Below, one piece after another: positions 5,409 to 5,881 of a stretch of 5,881 nt of DNA. Position 1 is the stretch's first letter; each line of letters begins with the position of its first letter. Location: positions 12,761 to 18,641 of the forward strand of contig DDFA01000050.1 of assembly GCA_002336975.1 (NCBI GenBank), in the 5' to 3' direction. The notes under the pieces were generated by a model. The model did not search any database. It had not been told where the DNA came from and worked only from the letters and a program-made list of their open reading frames with translations. The translations under genes and the position numbers were made by a program. Origin of the DNA: Phyllobacteriaceae bacterium UBA1940 (GTDB taxonomy: Bacteria > Pseudomonadota > Alphaproteobacteria > Rhizobiales > Rhizobiaceae).

Positions 5409-5881
5409 ATGCCCGTCATCCAGACCCAGATTTCCCCCTCCTCCGACGCGTTCAAGGCCAATGCAGCCAAAATGCGCGGCCTGGTCGACGAGCTTGCCGC
5501 CAAGGCGGCGCAGGTGGAACTGGGCGGCCCCGAGGAAGCGCGCGAACGCCACGCCTCGCGCGGAAAACTGCTGCCGCGCGACCGGCTGGCGCAACTGCTC
5601 GACACCGCCGCGCCGTTTCTCGAGATCGGCCAGTTCGCCGCCTGGGACATGTATGGCGGCGACATCGCGGGCGCGGGCATGATCGCCGGCGTCGGCCGCA
5701 TCGAGGGCAAGGAATGCGTCGTCGTCGTCAACGACGCCACCGTCAAGGGCGGCACTTATTATCCGATGACGGTGAAGAAGCATCTGCGCGCCCAGGAAAT
5801 CGCGATGCAGAACAATCTGCCCTGCGTCTACCTGGTCGATTCCGGCGGCGCCAACCTGCCCAACCAGGACGAGGTCTTCCC
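5409..5881 (+). CDS. mccB: Methylcrotonoyl-CoA carboxylase carboxyltransferase (beta) subunit, N-terminal part
   Basis: The visible 157 residues are the start of a biotin-dependent acyl-CoA carboxyltransferase (family length about 535), cut by the right window edge. The enzyme carboxylates 3-methylcrotonyl-CoA to 3-methylglutaconyl-CoA, the step after isovaleryl-CoA dehydrogenase. Diagnostic segments are [59 protein letters not shown] and [17 protein letters not shown]; the last two favour the methylcrotonyl enzyme over propionyl- or acetyl-CoA carboxylase. Geranyl-CoA carboxylase is a less likely alternative given the nearby ivd. I prefer ATG 5409 because [20 protein letters not shown] aligns with the usual N-terminus of the family; GAAGAGG lies 11 nt upstream. 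The frame is open further up to ATG 5277, which also has an SD-like AGAGG, so a 44-residue longer form cannot be excluded. Confidence 0.93.
   Translation, partial: MPVIQTQISPSSDAFKANAAKMRGLVDELAAKAAQVELGGPEEARERHASRGKLLPRDRLAQLLDTAAPFLEIGQFAAWDMYGGDIAGAGMIAGVGRIEGKECVVVVNDATVKGGTYYPMTVKKHLRAQEIAMQNNLPCVYLVDSGGANLPNQDEVF

Overview
The window is GC-rich, densely coding chromosomal DNA. Codon use, Shine-Dalgarno (SD) sites and gene families fit an alphaproteobacterium of the Hyphomicrobiales/Rhizobiales, perhaps Mesorhizobium-like. That placement is inferred from sequence style and was not tested by a search. It holds seven supported protein-coding genes, two of them cut by the window edges. I see no rRNA, tRNA, CRISPR array or insertion sequence.

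The two cut genes belong to leucine catabolism. At the left edge is the C-terminal half of isovaleryl-CoA dehydrogenase (1-539, +). At the right edge is the N-terminal third of the carboxyltransferase (beta) subunit of methylcrotonoyl-CoA carboxylase (about 5409-5881, +). They catalyse consecutive steps, isovaleryl-CoA to 3-methylcrotonyl-CoA to 3-methylglutaconyl-CoA, and often sit close together in proteobacterial liu clusters. Here about 4.9 kb of unrelated genes separates them.

From left to right the intervening region holds: a secreted DUF1353-family protein (630-1340, +); a small two-helix membrane protein (1434-1724, +); a LysR-type regulator (1729-2628, -) that converges on the membrane gene with only 4 bp between them; an atypical short-chain dehydrogenase (SDR)/NmrA-like NAD(P)-binding protein (2719-3657, +), divergent from the LysR gene; and a PcfJ-domain protein (3690-4850, -) that converges on the SDR gene across a short gap carrying a terminator. 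The LysR/SDR pair looks like a regulator with its neighbouring target. The 90-bp gap between them carries a T-N11-A LysR-box candidate and a perfect 8-bp inverted repeat enclosing the SDR gene's SD and start codon.

The largest non-coding stretch is 4851-5276. It has an AT-rich island and several GC-rich hairpins, and probably supplies promoters for the divergent PcfJ and carboxylase genes plus a long structured leader for the latter. I do not see strong evidence for a new multi-gene system. The points most worth checking are the PcfJ-domain gene outside any visible conjugation context, the start-codon hairpin of the SDR gene, the interrupted leucine locus, and the start and leader of the carboxylase gene.
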